Source: Treponema sp.
GTDB lineage: Bacteria > Spirochaetota > Spirochaetia > Treponematales > Treponemataceae
NCBI GenBank assembly: GCA_016296575.1
Contig: JAEDJA010000030.1
Span: forward strand, 1-30,874
Length of the DNA stretch: 30,874 nt
Direction: 5' to 3'
The notes under the pieces are model-generated. The model worked only from the letters and a program-made list of their open reading frames with translations. It was not told where the DNA came from and searched no databases. How positions within the stretch are numbered: the first letter of the stretch is position 1; each line of letters starts with the position of its first letter. The translations under genes were made by a program, and so were the position numbers. Positions 15,623 to 24,258 of the stretch are shown here, in pieces.

Positions 15623-15651
15623 ATTTTAGCACAAAAGAGAGTTATTTACAA
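15623..15651 (-). promoter_or_regulatory. Sigma-70 promoter giving a near-leaderless alaS mRNA
   Basis: On the minus strand: TTGTAA (15651-15646), 17-bp spacer, extended -10 TGCTAAAAT with TAAAAT at 15628-15623. The alaS ATG follows after 8 nt (CTTCTATT), with no ribosome-binding sequence. Confidence 0.65.
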
Positions 15652-15682
15652 TGGAGATTTAGAGGCTTTAGGTGATTACCTT

Positions 15683-17239
15683 TTACTGGGCAGATGGTTC
15701 TTCCACCAGTTTAAGCTGAATGACAGCACCTTCAACTTCATATATTTCCACAGGTGTAATGTAAACCGGAGTAAGAATAAGAATTGTATTATCTTCAACC
15801 ACTTTTTCTACTTTCTTCTTTTTGATTGTTTCTGTAACTACCTTTGTACCAAAACGAACAGAGTAATATGTCTTAAAGAAAGAAGATTTTGAACTGCTTC
15901 TGAACTGAATTACATCGGTATCCTGAATTGTGCAGAAAGAAAATACACCCTTTTCTTCTGAATCATCACTATGAAGAGTATAAACAGGATCATCAAAAGA
16001 TATTTTATAAAGATCATCGCCGGTGGTCCAGGTTTTGCCCTTCATATTTTCAGGAACAACACGTATCTCTTCAGTTGAAATAACAGAATCATACTGTTCA
16101 GTTTTTTTGTACTGACCATCCCAACGTGTACTTTCCTTGATGATCATGGCAACATCGTCACTGATGCTGATTTTTATTTCATCAACATTGGTAAGCGTAA
16201 TATTAAAACGACGACTGTAGGAATTGATAATAGAGTTTACTGCGGTTAAATAAATCCCGTTATGGCGGATACTGCTGGTCTCCCACTGAAAGCTTTCTTC
16301 TGTATCACCATTAAGGAAGATGATTTCCTTTTCTTCGTAATCAAAATAAAGATAACGCTGACTGCCATCAGAAGATGAAGTCATATACCACAAACCGTCC
16401 AGGAATCCTGCAAAAGTCTCAACAGTACCATCAAGAATTCTGGAAAGTTCCTTGGATTGAAGGCGACTTGCAGAAACTTTAACTTCCTGTGCATATTCAT
16501 ACTTTTTTGTTGAATAATTATATCTGTATTCCCGCTGAATCTGACTTACACCAGTTTTTTTTGCAGATTCTGTTTCACTTTTATCTGTACTGTAATTCCA
16601 TACTGAAAAAGCATCACCTCGAGCGGTAGAAAGATCGTAATCCTCGGAACGCACAACCTGCTGAATGAAAACTGTACCGTCGGAAGAAAAATCTCCTATT
16701 AAATTCAATGTATTTACATTATCCATAGTATCACAGGAATAAATCTGCATAACATATAAGCCTGAATCATTAGTACCCTGGATTACCAGTTCCTGCTTAT
16801 GATCTCCTGTCACATCAAGAGTCTGGCAGGAAAGAGCTCCTGTTGATGAAAATCCTGTAGGAATAGTAGCAAATCTTTCATAAGCAGATTGAAGTTCACT
16901 GTAAAGACCAACAAGAACAATAAGTTCCTGACTACCCTGTCTACGAAGAATTACAATCTGATCATCAAAAGTATCGTTGTTAAAATCAACAATCATGGAA
17001 CTGATAAGAGTTTCTGTTGTCTGAAGGGGAACCAGTGCTGTAAATGTTTCAGAATCAAAGGTGGTCAAATCCTTTTCGGTATACACTACTCCTGTATCAG
17101 AGCTTTTTGGAGTAACAACCTTAGCACGGGAAACGGTATCTTTTTCGGCTGTCTGTTTGTAATAAGTTGTATAATAGAAAAATCCGCCAAGAAAAATAAT
17201 GGCAAGAAAAAACAGGAAAAAGACAATTTTTGACTTCAT
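15683..17239 (-). CDS. Membrane-anchored protein with calcium-loop-like motifs, function unknown
   Basis: 518 aa. A single N-terminal hydrophobic segment (residues about 5-25, FFLFFLAIIFLGGFFYY) anchors or exports it. The large C-terminal part is probably beta-rich. Two DxNxDxxDD-like loops are visible (DFNNDTFDDQIVIL and DVTGDHKQELVIQG), similar to FG-GAP/VCBS or dockerin-type calcium loops. This arrangement recalls treponemal proteins named pallilysin-related adhesins, but I cannot confirm it, and no HExxH protease motif is present. ATG 17239 (MKSKIVFF) is preferred to an in-frame TTG 18 bp upstream because it puts the hydrophobic helix right after a Lys-rich start. The gene precedes alaS by 68 bp and is divergent from the GH5 gene. 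Confidence 0.65.
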   Translation of the reverse strand: MKSKIVFFLFFLAIIFLGGFFYYTTYYKQTAEKDTVSRAKVVTPKSSDTGVVYTEKDLTTFDSETFTALVPLQTTETLISSMIVDFNNDTFDDQIVILRRQGSQELIVLVGLYSELQSAYERFATIPTGFSSTGALSCQTLDVTGDHKQELVIQGTNDSGLYVMQIYSCDTMDNVNTLNLIGDFSSDGTVFIQQVVRSEDYDLSTARGDAFSVWNYSTDKSETESAKKTGVSQIQREYRYNYSTKKYEYAQEVKVSASRLQSKELSRILDGTVETFAGFLDGLWYMTSSSDGSQRYLYFDYEEKEIIFLNGDTEESFQWETSSIRHNGIYLTAVNSIINSYSRRFNITLTNVDEIKISISDDVAMIIKESTRWDGQYKKTEQYDSVISTEEIRVVPENMKGKTWTTGDDLYKISFDDPVYTLHSDDSEEKGVFSFCTIQDTDVIQFRSSSKSSFFKTYYSVRFGTKVVTETIKKKKVEKVVEDNTILILTPVYITPVEIYEVEGAVIQLKLVEEPSAQ

Positions 17240-17245
17240 ATCTTC

Positions 17246-17274
17246 ATAGTACCACAAAACTTTACAAAATGGAA
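17246..17274 (-). promoter_or_regulatory. Possible extended -10 promoter, divergent with the GH5 promoter
   Basis: On the minus strand: TGGTACTAT, an extended -10 with TACTAT at 17251-17246, placed 6 nt before the ATG. The -35 (TTCCAT, 17-bp spacer) is poor. It overlaps the -35 region of the plus-strand GH5 promoter. Confidence 0.4.
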
Positions 17275-17289
17275 TGAGTGCTCTATATT
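17261..17289 (+). promoter_or_regulatory. Promoter of the GH5 lipoprotein gene
   Basis: TTTACA (17261-17266), 17-bp spacer, TATATT (17284-17289). The expected start near 17296 gives a leader of about 34 nt with a GGAG ribosome site 6 nt before the ATG. Confidence 0.6.
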
Positions 17290-17329
17290 AACAGAACGGT
17301 GAGAAAAAAAATAACATTCGGAGTAAATT

Positions 17330-18646
17330 ATGAAGAAATTCCTCCTGCTGACAGTTGCGTTTTTAATGCTTTCTACAGCCTGCAGCCAGAAAAAAAAGGA
17401 CATTGCAAAGCCTGCAGCAAACGTTGAACCTGTAAAAACAGAAGCTGTTGAATCGGTAGAAAAAATTGCCCAGACAGAAATTGATGACGGAAGCTTCCAT
17501 CTTACTGTTCATTTTAATAAAGAACGTGCTTTAATAGATAATGGAACTGCCAAACCTTACAAAGCTGAAACACCTTTTGATGTAGTTACAAACATGAAAA
17601 ACGGATGGAACCTTGGAAACACTTTTGATGCAATCGGCGGAAGCGGAAATGGATCAGAAACTTCCTGGGGCATGCCATACACAACAAAAGAAATGATTGA
17701 TGAGTTGGCCGCAAGCGGAATAAAATCAATAAGAATTCCTGTTTCCTGGGTTCGCCATGTTGAAGACAAAAACTACACCATCAATCCTGCATGGATGAAA
17801 CGTGTAAAAGAAGTTGTAGACTGGGCCATTGAAAATGAAATGTATGTAATTTTGAACAGTCATCACGACTGTGCCGGTAAAAACACTGCAATAAAATATG
17901 GACAGGGCTACTACCCTACAAAACAAAATTCTTTGGAATCTCTAAATTTCCTTGTAAACCTTTGGGAACAGATTTCACTTGCTTTCAACAACAGCTATGA
18001 CGAACACCTTATGTTTGAAGTAATGAATGAACCACGTCTTGCTGGTACAAATTATGAATGGTGGTTTGATCAGAATTCATCACAGTGTAAAGAAGCGGCA
18101 GAAGTTCTTAATATGTGGAACCAGGTTCTTGTTGATACAATTCGTTCATCGGGAGGAAACAATGCAAAACGTGTTATTGGAATTCCTGGACTTCAGGCCT
18201 CACCAGATTCTTCACTGAAAGCTGAATTTGTAATGCCTGAAGATGATGCTAAAATGCTGGCTCATTCAGTTCACATGTATACACCATATTCATTTGCAAT
18301 GGAAAGCCCTGGTGAAACAGTATTCACTGAGGCCCACAAGAAAAATCTTGTTTCATACTTTGAAGGACTTAACTACAAATTTGTAAAAAACGGCTATCCT
18401 GTTTATGTCGGTGAATACGGTGCTACAAACAAAAACAATCTGGATCAGAAGGTTGCATGGTTCAGTTTCTTCAATAAAAATGCACAGAAATACGGAATTC
18501 CTTGTTTTCTTTGGGACAACATGCAGTTCAAGGTAACAGGAACAGACGGAAATCGTTTTAATGAAAAATATGGATTCTATAACAGAAACACCAGAACCTG
18601 GTTTGAACCCGAAATTCTGGCTGCTATTATTGAAAATACAAAATAG
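17330..18646 (+). CDS. GH5 family endoglucanase-like lipoprotein
   Basis: 438 aa. A lipoprotein signal ends in STAC (C18). An about 60-residue linker precedes a glycoside hydrolase family 5 domain (about 83-435). Family marks: NGWNLGNTFDA (91-101), SIRIPVSW (133-140), ILNSHHD (174-180), acid/base E234 in FEVMNEPR, VHMYTPY (314-320), and nucleophile E362 in VYVGEYGA. The GWNLGNT and ETSWG phrases match subfamily 4-like endo-beta-1,4-glucanases and xyloglucanases; the subfamily is inferred. Both catalytic glutamates are present, so it should be active, probably on beta-glucan at the cell surface. It stands alone between two minus-strand genes and has its own promoter. Its presence fits a fibre-degrading gut niche. 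Confidence 0.9.
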   Translation: MKKFLLLTVAFLMLSTACSQKKKDIAKPAANVEPVKTEAVESVEKIAQTEIDDGSFHLTVHFNKERALIDNGTAKPYKAETPFDVVTNMKNGWNLGNTFDAIGGSGNGSETSWGMPYTTKEMIDELAASGIKSIRIPVSWVRHVEDKNYTINPAWMKRVKEVVDWAIENEMYVILNSHHDCAGKNTAIKYGQGYYPTKQNSLESLNFLVNLWEQISLAFNNSYDEHLMFEVMNEPRLAGTNYEWWFDQNSSQCKEAAEVLNMWNQVLVDTIRSSGGNNAKRVIGIPGLQASPDSSLKAEFVMPEDDAKMLAHSVHMYTPYSFAMESPGETVFTEAHKKNLVSYFEGLNYKFVKNGYPVYVGEYGATNKNNLDQKVAWFSFFNKNAQKYGIPCFLWDNMQFKVTGTDGNRFNEKYGFYNRNTRTWFEPEILAAIIENTK

Positions 18647-18653
18647 ATTCTGT

Positions 18654-20834
18654 TTAGTAATTTGACATACTTACAAGATCAAAGCCGGAATCCAGCAATG
18701 CACAGATTAAAAGATCAAGGTGCTGGTAAACGGCTTCTTTCTGGGCGGAGTGAGAGAAACCTGTTGTTACAGGGATTATTCCTTCGCCCGTTGTATTTAT
18801 TAAAGTAATATAATCCTTAACCATCTTTTCAGGTTTTGCAGTAAAATCATCCTTACCGGCAACATAGTAGGAATTAACATATGCATAGCCAGCTTTATTG
18901 CCAAATGAAATCATATCGTAATCTGAAAGATAATATGGTGCATGCCAGAAAAGCGAAAGTTCCTTTCCAGTACAGCTGAAGAACTCATCTTCATTTCGGG
19001 CAAGTCCTCTACGGATAAAATCTTCATCAACAACAAAAGAACTGTCGGTAAGATCAGAAACAGTAAAGAACATAGATGCACATTCATAACCATTGGAGGA
19101 AATCTGGCGGACTTCATTTGGATAACGGCGGATAAACTCTCCATTAATGAAGAAAGTTGCCGGAACATTGTATTTTTTAAGAACAGTCAGAATCTGGGCA
19201 AGACCGTCTGCATTGTCGTAACAGTCAATAATAAGGGCTACTTTTTTTCTTGCGTCTCTTTTCTGAGTACTTATTTTAAATACCGGCTTAGTTACTGCTT
19301 TGGAATTCAGGCTTCTTATGTAAAGAGCATTGGAAAATTCCTGATTCTGTGTAGTTCCGGTGAAAACACGATACTTTCCATTCTGAAAATTAAAATCAGA
19401 AAAGCTTGAATGAGAAGATGGGGTCCATAGACCTTTTGATTTTGAAAAGGTAAAACGTTCATCTTCATCTTTTTGAGCAACAATTCTTCCTTCGTTATCC
19501 CAAAACCCATAATCGGCAGCTGAAAGAGCTATTGTTTCTTCAGACTGTTTTTCAAGATTCCAGATACGGATAGATTTTGTTCCCCCCACATACATAAGAT
19601 TATTATTTTCCCAGAGAATTGACTCTACTTTTTCACCAGTTAGGATTGCAATGCGGTTCCAGGTAGTTGTATTGTACACATAAACTGTAGACCCGGCTTT
19701 AAATGCTACTTTTTTTCCATCGGGACTAAGGAATGGCTTTCCAGAATCTTTTATTTCAAAGAGCTGGGCTGTATTTTCATTAAGACGGAAAACTGTACAG
19801 GTTTTTGTACCACCATCATAAGGCAGTTTTTCAAGCCAGAGAATTGGATTTCCATAATTATCCCAGAACAGTGTATAGTCTGTAAGAGATGACTGATTGT
19901 CGGTGTAAGGTCTGGAATGGAGAATTTCCATAAAATCACATGATGCAGTATAAGTTCGATAGTATGTAAAGTTTTTACCATCCTGGCAAACAACAAGACC
20001 TGTTACATCACTATTTACCGAAAAAGTATCCTGCTCGCAGACAAAAGCAAATGGAAGACGACCGATGATTATTCCCTGTCCGATAATTCCAGAATAAAGT
20101 CCAAGTGTATAAAGCTCCCGGGCATTGATTTTATAAACCATGTAATCATCAATGTAGACAAGACTTTTTGCTCCAGCCCACTCAACACTGTTGATATTTC
20201 CCTGCCCTATTTTACGGTACTTTTCTTCTACTTCCACATTTTTCAAAAGTGCTTCAGGTGAGCAAAAATATATAGCATCATTTTTTTCGTAAATCAGCGT
20301 AGAACTGTCGGAAGCCCATTTTACCGGCACTTTTTCATATGAAATCTTTACATTCTGAGCAAGAACAACTTTTTTTCCTGAAGAAACACTTTCAAGAACA
20401 AGATCCCCGGTAGAAACATCGTTTTTTTCAATTCTTGTAATCCATTTGCCATCAGAAGAAACAACTTCGGGCAGACAAGGAAGACTATTTAATGGAATTT
20501 CCTTGGTTCGATCAATCCAGGAAATAGTTTTTGTTGCAGAATAGTAGCGTGCTGTTCCGTAACGGTTTCTGATCTGGAGTACGGTTCCTCCCATAAGAGA
20601 AAGCCGTTCCATTCGTTCAGGATAATATGTAAGAATTTCAGGAGTTTTTTCGGTTTCTCCATCCTTGATTTTTGCATAAAAAAGAGAATTATATGATGAG
20701 GTACCTTTCAGATCATGCTTAACTGTAAAAAGCACTTCATCTTTTTCATTAATGTCATAATCACCAAAACTGATTCCAGCCCACATCGGTAATAAAGAAG
20801 CGGCAAAAATCAGAAGGCAGAAGATTTTTTTCAT
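18654..20834 (-). CDS. Exported beta-propeller protein with degenerate polysaccharide-deacetylase domain
   Basis: 726 aa with a signal peptide (MKKIFCLLIFAASLLPMWAG). Residues about 25-520 form repeated beta-strand blades of the WD40/TolB kind (LSPDGKKVAFKAGSTVYVYN, SDGKWITRIEKN). Residues about 531-726 align with the NodB deacetylase fold: KVALIIDCYDN in place of the usual TFDDG, NVPATFFINGEFI, NGYECASMFFTVSDLT, FWHAPYY. In the second motif the two zinc-binding histidines of the family (HxxxH) are replaced by M588 and V592. The enzyme is therefore probably inactive or altered, and may serve as a glycan-binding protein. It overlaps the zinc-ribbon gene by four bases (ATGA), so the two are co-translated. 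Confidence 0.75.
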   Translation of the reverse strand: MKKIFCLLIFAASLLPMWAGISFGDYDINEKDEVLFTVKHDLKGTSSYNSLFYAKIKDGETEKTPEILTYYPERMERLSLMGGTVLQIRNRYGTARYYSATKTISWIDRTKEIPLNSLPCLPEVVSSDGKWITRIEKNDVSTGDLVLESVSSGKKVVLAQNVKISYEKVPVKWASDSSTLIYEKNDAIYFCSPEALLKNVEVEEKYRKIGQGNINSVEWAGAKSLVYIDDYMVYKINARELYTLGLYSGIIGQGIIIGRLPFAFVCEQDTFSVNSDVTGLVVCQDGKNFTYYRTYTASCDFMEILHSRPYTDNQSSLTDYTLFWDNYGNPILWLEKLPYDGGTKTCTVFRLNENTAQLFEIKDSGKPFLSPDGKKVAFKAGSTVYVYNTTTWNRIAILTGEKVESILWENNNLMYVGGTKSIRIWNLEKQSEETIALSAADYGFWDNEGRIVAQKDEDERFTFSKSKGLWTPSSHSSFSDFNFQNGKYRVFTGTTQNQEFSNALYIRSLNSKAVTKPVFKISTQKRDARKKVALIIDCYDNADGLAQILTVLKKYNVPATFFINGEFIRRYPNEVRQISSNGYECASMFFTVSDLTDSSFVVDEDFIRRGLARNEDEFFSCTGKELSLFWHAPYYLSDYDMISFGNKAGYAYVNSYYVAGKDDFTAKPEKMVKDYITLINTTGEGIIPVTTGFSHSAQKEAVYQHLDLLICALLDSGFDLVSMSNY

Positions 20835-21067
20835 TTATGCATCTCCGCACTAAGAACAAGAACTTCAAGTTCTTCCTCCAGCTTCTCCAATTTTGAATCC
20901 ATTTCGTAAATTTTATCAAGACGTTCATTTTCAATCTTCATTGAACGGTTTTCTTTTTCCAGGTTTTCATTTCCCTCTGCAAAGAAACGCTTTTCTCCAC
21001 ACCATGGACAGAATCTGAAGGTTGAATCTACTGATCGACCGCAGCCGGAACAAACTGAAATGTACAT
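20831..21067 (-). CDS. Small zinc-ribbon / coiled-coil protein
   Basis: 78 aa. The N terminus has two CxxC pairs (CSGC at 7-10, CPWC at 21-24) spaced as in a zinc ribbon. The rest (about 33-75) is a charged Glu/Lys helix with leucines at heptad spacing, a likely coiled coil. No export signal is seen, so it is probably cytoplasmic. The ribosome site GGGAGGA 6 nt before the ATG is the strongest in this region. The stop overlaps the start of the deacetylase-like gene. Function is unknown; protein or RNA binding is possible. Confidence 0.8.
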   Translation of the reverse strand: MYISVCSGCGRSVDSTFRFCPWCGEKRFFAEGNENLEKENRSMKIENERLDKIYEMDSKLEKLEEELEVLVLSAEMHK

Positions 21068-21081
21068 AAAATTCCTCCCTA

Positions 21082-22305
21082 TTATAACTTAGGCAATACA
21101 GTTCTTGGATTTATATGACTTCCGTTTTTGAAAACAGAGAAATGCAGATGTGGTCCCGTAGACTGACCTGTACTTCCAACAAGTCCAATCTTTGTATTAT
21201 TGTCTACTGACTGGCCCTTTACACAGGTAATTTTTGACATATGGGCATAAAGTGTCTGGTATCCGTTACCGTGATTGATGATTACGTAATTTCCATAAAC
21301 ACGGTCATTTTTACATACATAAGCTACTGTTCCGCTTTTTGTTGCATAAACTGGAGTTCCTGTAGCACAGGCAAGATCAATACCAGAATGATTTGAAGGA
21401 GTTCCTGTAAGAGGATAAAGACGATAACCGTATTCTGATGAAATTCTGTATTTTATTTTAAGAGGATTCATGAAAAGTTCACCCATAGCATTTTTAAGGG
21501 CTGTAGGATCCATTTTTCCACCAGGAATATAAAGCACCTGACCAGAAGTAAGAATCTCTGAATCCAGTTCATTGCAATCAACAAGATCTTCTACCGAAAT
21601 GCCGTTTTTCTTTGCAATGGAAGCAAGACTGTCACCTTTAGAAACCTTATATTCAATTCCGTCAATATTAGGAATACGTAGTTTTTTACCCACATAAAGC
21701 TGGCGGGCATTGGAAATATTGTTTACGGAAATCAAAGTAGAAATATTATAAAGACCGAATTTTTTTGTAATACCAGAAATAGTGTCTCCTGAACGGACTG
21801 TATAATTCTGAAAGGAAACCGGCTGTACAATCTGAACATGAGGAACATCCTGACCAAGAACATCACCGTCTTCAGTATATTCGCCATAATTATCCATGGC
21901 AAAGGTTGCCATAAGGGCGTTGATTCTGTCAGTGTCATTTGATTCAAGCACAATGTTTGAAACATGATTTTTTGAGTAATTAACAAATATAATTGCACCA
22001 GTTGCAAGAGTAGCTGCAATTACAACTGACATGGCTGCAATTCCCACAGCTTTTGCATTATTTTTGAAAAAATCTCCTGTGGAGGTAAGCTTTCGTCCAA
22101 CAGAAGCCAGAAAAACTCTTATTGAAAAATCCGGTTTTACTGCAGGTACACAGCTCTGCCAGGGATTATCAAAAGAAAACTGATTTCTTTCTCTTTTACT
22201 TTCAAAGGCTGTCCTTGAGTAGGAACGACTGATCCTTTTTCTCAGAACTGAAGGAGTCTTTGCACTGTGCTTATTGTCATAATCAACAAAACTATAGATT
22301 TCCAT
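21082..22305 (-). CDS. LysM and M23 family peptidoglycan peptidase
   Basis: 407 aa. An about 85-residue basic cytoplasmic tail is followed by one membrane helix (about 86-108, AVGIAAMSVVIAATLATGAI). Two LysM peptidoglycan-binding repeats follow (168-212, YTVRSGDTISGITKKFG; 219-261, YKVSKGDSLASIAKKNG) and a C-terminal M23 metalloendopeptidase. The zinc ligands are in place: H306 and D310 in HSGID, H388 in GPHLHF; H355 and H386 are the other conserved histidines. It should be an active cell-wall hydrolase for growth or division, unlike inactive EnvC/NlpD types. It is divergent from the PBP gene (84 bp apart) and 14 bp upstream of the zinc-ribbon gene. No ribosome site is evident before the ATG. 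Confidence 0.9.
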   Translation of the reverse strand: MEIYSFVDYDNKHSAKTPSVLRKRISRSYSRTAFESKRERNQFSFDNPWQSCVPAVKPDFSIRVFLASVGRKLTSTGDFFKNNAKAVGIAAMSVVIAATLATGAIIFVNYSKNHVSNIVLESNDTDRINALMATFAMDNYGEYTEDGDVLGQDVPHVQIVQPVSFQNYTVRSGDTISGITKKFGLYNISTLISVNNISNARQLYVGKKLRIPNIDGIEYKVSKGDSLASIAKKNGISVEDLVDCNELDSEILTSGQVLYIPGGKMDPTALKNAMGELFMNPLKIKYRISSEYGYRLYPLTGTPSNHSGIDLACATGTPVYATKSGTVAYVCKNDRVYGNYVIINHGNGYQTLYAHMSKITCVKGQSVDNNTKIGLVGSTGQSTGPHLHFSVFKNGSHINPRTVLPKL

Positions 22306-22389
22306 ATTGTCATTTTCGGTAAAAAATAAAGACAGGTTTATAGATTTTTTAGAAGTTAAAGTTTATACTATATAAAGGGTGGAATCTAA

Positions 22390-24258
22390 TTGAATAATTT
22401 TTTTTGCAAAGGCAAGACTATATTCGTTTTTTGTCTCCTGTTTTGTATTACTGGTTATGTAATCTACTGTTTTGGAAAACTGGCTGTTACTCCTGTTGAA
22501 GAACGGGTAGCTGTTGCTCAGGAACAGGATCGTGGAACCATTGCCGATAGAACAGGTTCACCCCTTGCAGTTCAGACAATTTTTTACAACATAGGAATTT
22601 CACCTAAATCCGTAAAGGAAAGCCAAAGATATGAAGTTGCACAGGACATTGGACCAATTCTTGAAATGGATCCTGGAGTACTGCTTACAATTCTTGAAGA
22701 CAATTCTACCCGTTCCTATGTTACTCTTAAAAAGAAAGTAGATCAGACTGTCTATGTAGATTTGAAAGCAATAGCAAAAGAAAAGGGATATAATTTTATC
22801 ACATACGATAAGATTCCTGGCCGAGTTTACCCAAACGGTTCAATGGCAAGTCAGTTGATTGGATTTATGGGAAGCGAAGGTAAAGGTCTTTCGGGAATTG
22901 AACTTACCGAAGATTCAGTTTTATCTGGAAAAGATAACAAGGGTAATGTTTCCGATCCTCACAATGTTTTCCTTACAATCGACGCAAATCTTCAGTACAA
23001 GCTGGAACAGATTTCCTACAAAACAATGGAGAATACTGGTGCTGAAAGCATGATGCTGGTGGCAGTAAACACTAAGACTGGTGAAATTTTATCTTACATT
23101 TCCCTTCCAGATGCCGATCTGAACGATTATGGAAACGCACCTGACATGGGAAAAGTTGACCGTCCTGCCGTAGAAGCATATGAACCTGGTTCAGTTTTCA
23201 AGATTTTTACCGTTGCAATGGCTTATGACGAAGGCCGAATCAAAGCCAATGACAGTTTTCTTTGTGATAAGGTTTATGAAGCAAAAACTACCAGAGAAAC
23301 AATCAAAATTAACTGTCTTGATTACCACGGCTGGCTTACTCCAAAAGATGCACTCCGTTATTCCTGTAACGACGTTCTGGGCCAGATTTCTGACCGAATG
23401 AATGAAACTGAGTTTGTAGATAAAATCAGATCCCTTGGATTTGGAACAAAGACCGGCGTTGAATTGCCTGGCGAAAGTACCGGTTCTGTAAAAGACAATA
23501 CTTCTCGTTTTTGGTCAGCACGTTCCAAACCAACTATGGCAATCGGTCAGGAGCTCAGTGTAACAGCCCTTCAGATGGTACAGGCCGCAACTGCTTTTGC
23601 AAACGAAGGTGTTCCTGTAAAACTGAGTTTCATCAACAAGATTACAAATAAAGACGGTACTGTAGTTTACAGCCACACTCCGGAATACAAGGACAGACTT
23701 TTTAGAAAATCAACAGCGGAATACATTCTTAGCTGTATGGAAAGTACCGCTACATCAGGAACAGGTTCCCGTGCAAATCTAAATGACGTAAAGATTGGGG
23801 TAAAAACCGGTACTGCTCAGATGGCTGACCACGAAAACGGCGGTTACAGTTCAACAGACTTCCTTTCTAACTGTATGGCAATTTTCCCAATTGAAAATCC
23901 GGAAATTCTTCTTTACATTGTTGTGCAAAAAGCAAAGGGTGAAACTTATGCCGGTCGAATCGTTGCACCTGTTATTGCGGAAGCAGCCAGCGTTATTATT
24001 GACCACATGGGTATGAGCCGCGGAGGAGCAGCTTCCCTCGAACATAACGGCCGAATTGTTATTACCGGCCAGGATCAGGTTGAAATTGGTGATACAGTTC
24101 CGGATTTTTCACATCTTACTAAGCGGGATCTTCTGCCACTGACAGAAAGAACAGACATCAACATAAATATGAACGGAAGCGGATGGGTTGTTTCTCAGAC
24201 ACCGGAACCAGGCACACCTGTAACGGAGAACATGACAATTGAACTCTATCTGGAATAA
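22390..24258 (+). CDS. ftsI: Class B penicillin-binding protein (FtsI/SpoVD type)
   Basis: 622-aa transpeptidase that cross-links septal or side-wall peptidoglycan. One N-terminal membrane helix (about 10-30) leads to a pedestal domain with RGTIADRTGSPLA (48-60). The transpeptidase motifs are S268-K271 in EPGSVFKIF, S325-C-N327 in RYSCNDVL, and K472-T-G in GVKTGTAQM. The C terminus (about 560-622) looks like one PASTA domain (PDFSHLTKRDL, QTPEPGTPV). PASTA favours the FtsI/SpoVD group over PBP2. The start is TTG with a GGGTGG ribosome site. A TATACT box at 22364-22369 could serve as -10. It overlaps the next gene by 20 bp. Confidence 0.88.
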   Translation: MNNFFCKGKTIFVFCLLFCITGYVIYCFGKLAVTPVEERVAVAQEQDRGTIADRTGSPLAVQTIFYNIGISPKSVKESQRYEVAQDIGPILEMDPGVLLTILEDNSTRSYVTLKKKVDQTVYVDLKAIAKEKGYNFITYDKIPGRVYPNGSMASQLIGFMGSEGKGLSGIELTEDSVLSGKDNKGNVSDPHNVFLTIDANLQYKLEQISYKTMENTGAESMMLVAVNTKTGEILSYISLPDADLNDYGNAPDMGKVDRPAVEAYEPGSVFKIFTVAMAYDEGRIKANDSFLCDKVYEAKTTRETIKINCLDYHGWLTPKDALRYSCNDVLGQISDRMNETEFVDKIRSLGFGTKTGVELPGESTGSVKDNTSRFWSARSKPTMAIGQELSVTALQMVQAATAFANEGVPVKLSFINKITNKDGTVVYSHTPEYKDRLFRKSTAEYILSCMESTATSGTGSRANLNDVKIGVKTGTAQMADHENGGYSSTDFLSNCMAIFPIENPEILLYIVVQKAKGETYAGRIVAPVIAEAASVIIDHMGMSRGGAASLEHNGRIVITGQDQVEIGDTVPDFSHLTKRDLLPLTERTDININMNGSGWVVSQTPEPGTPVTENMTIELYLE

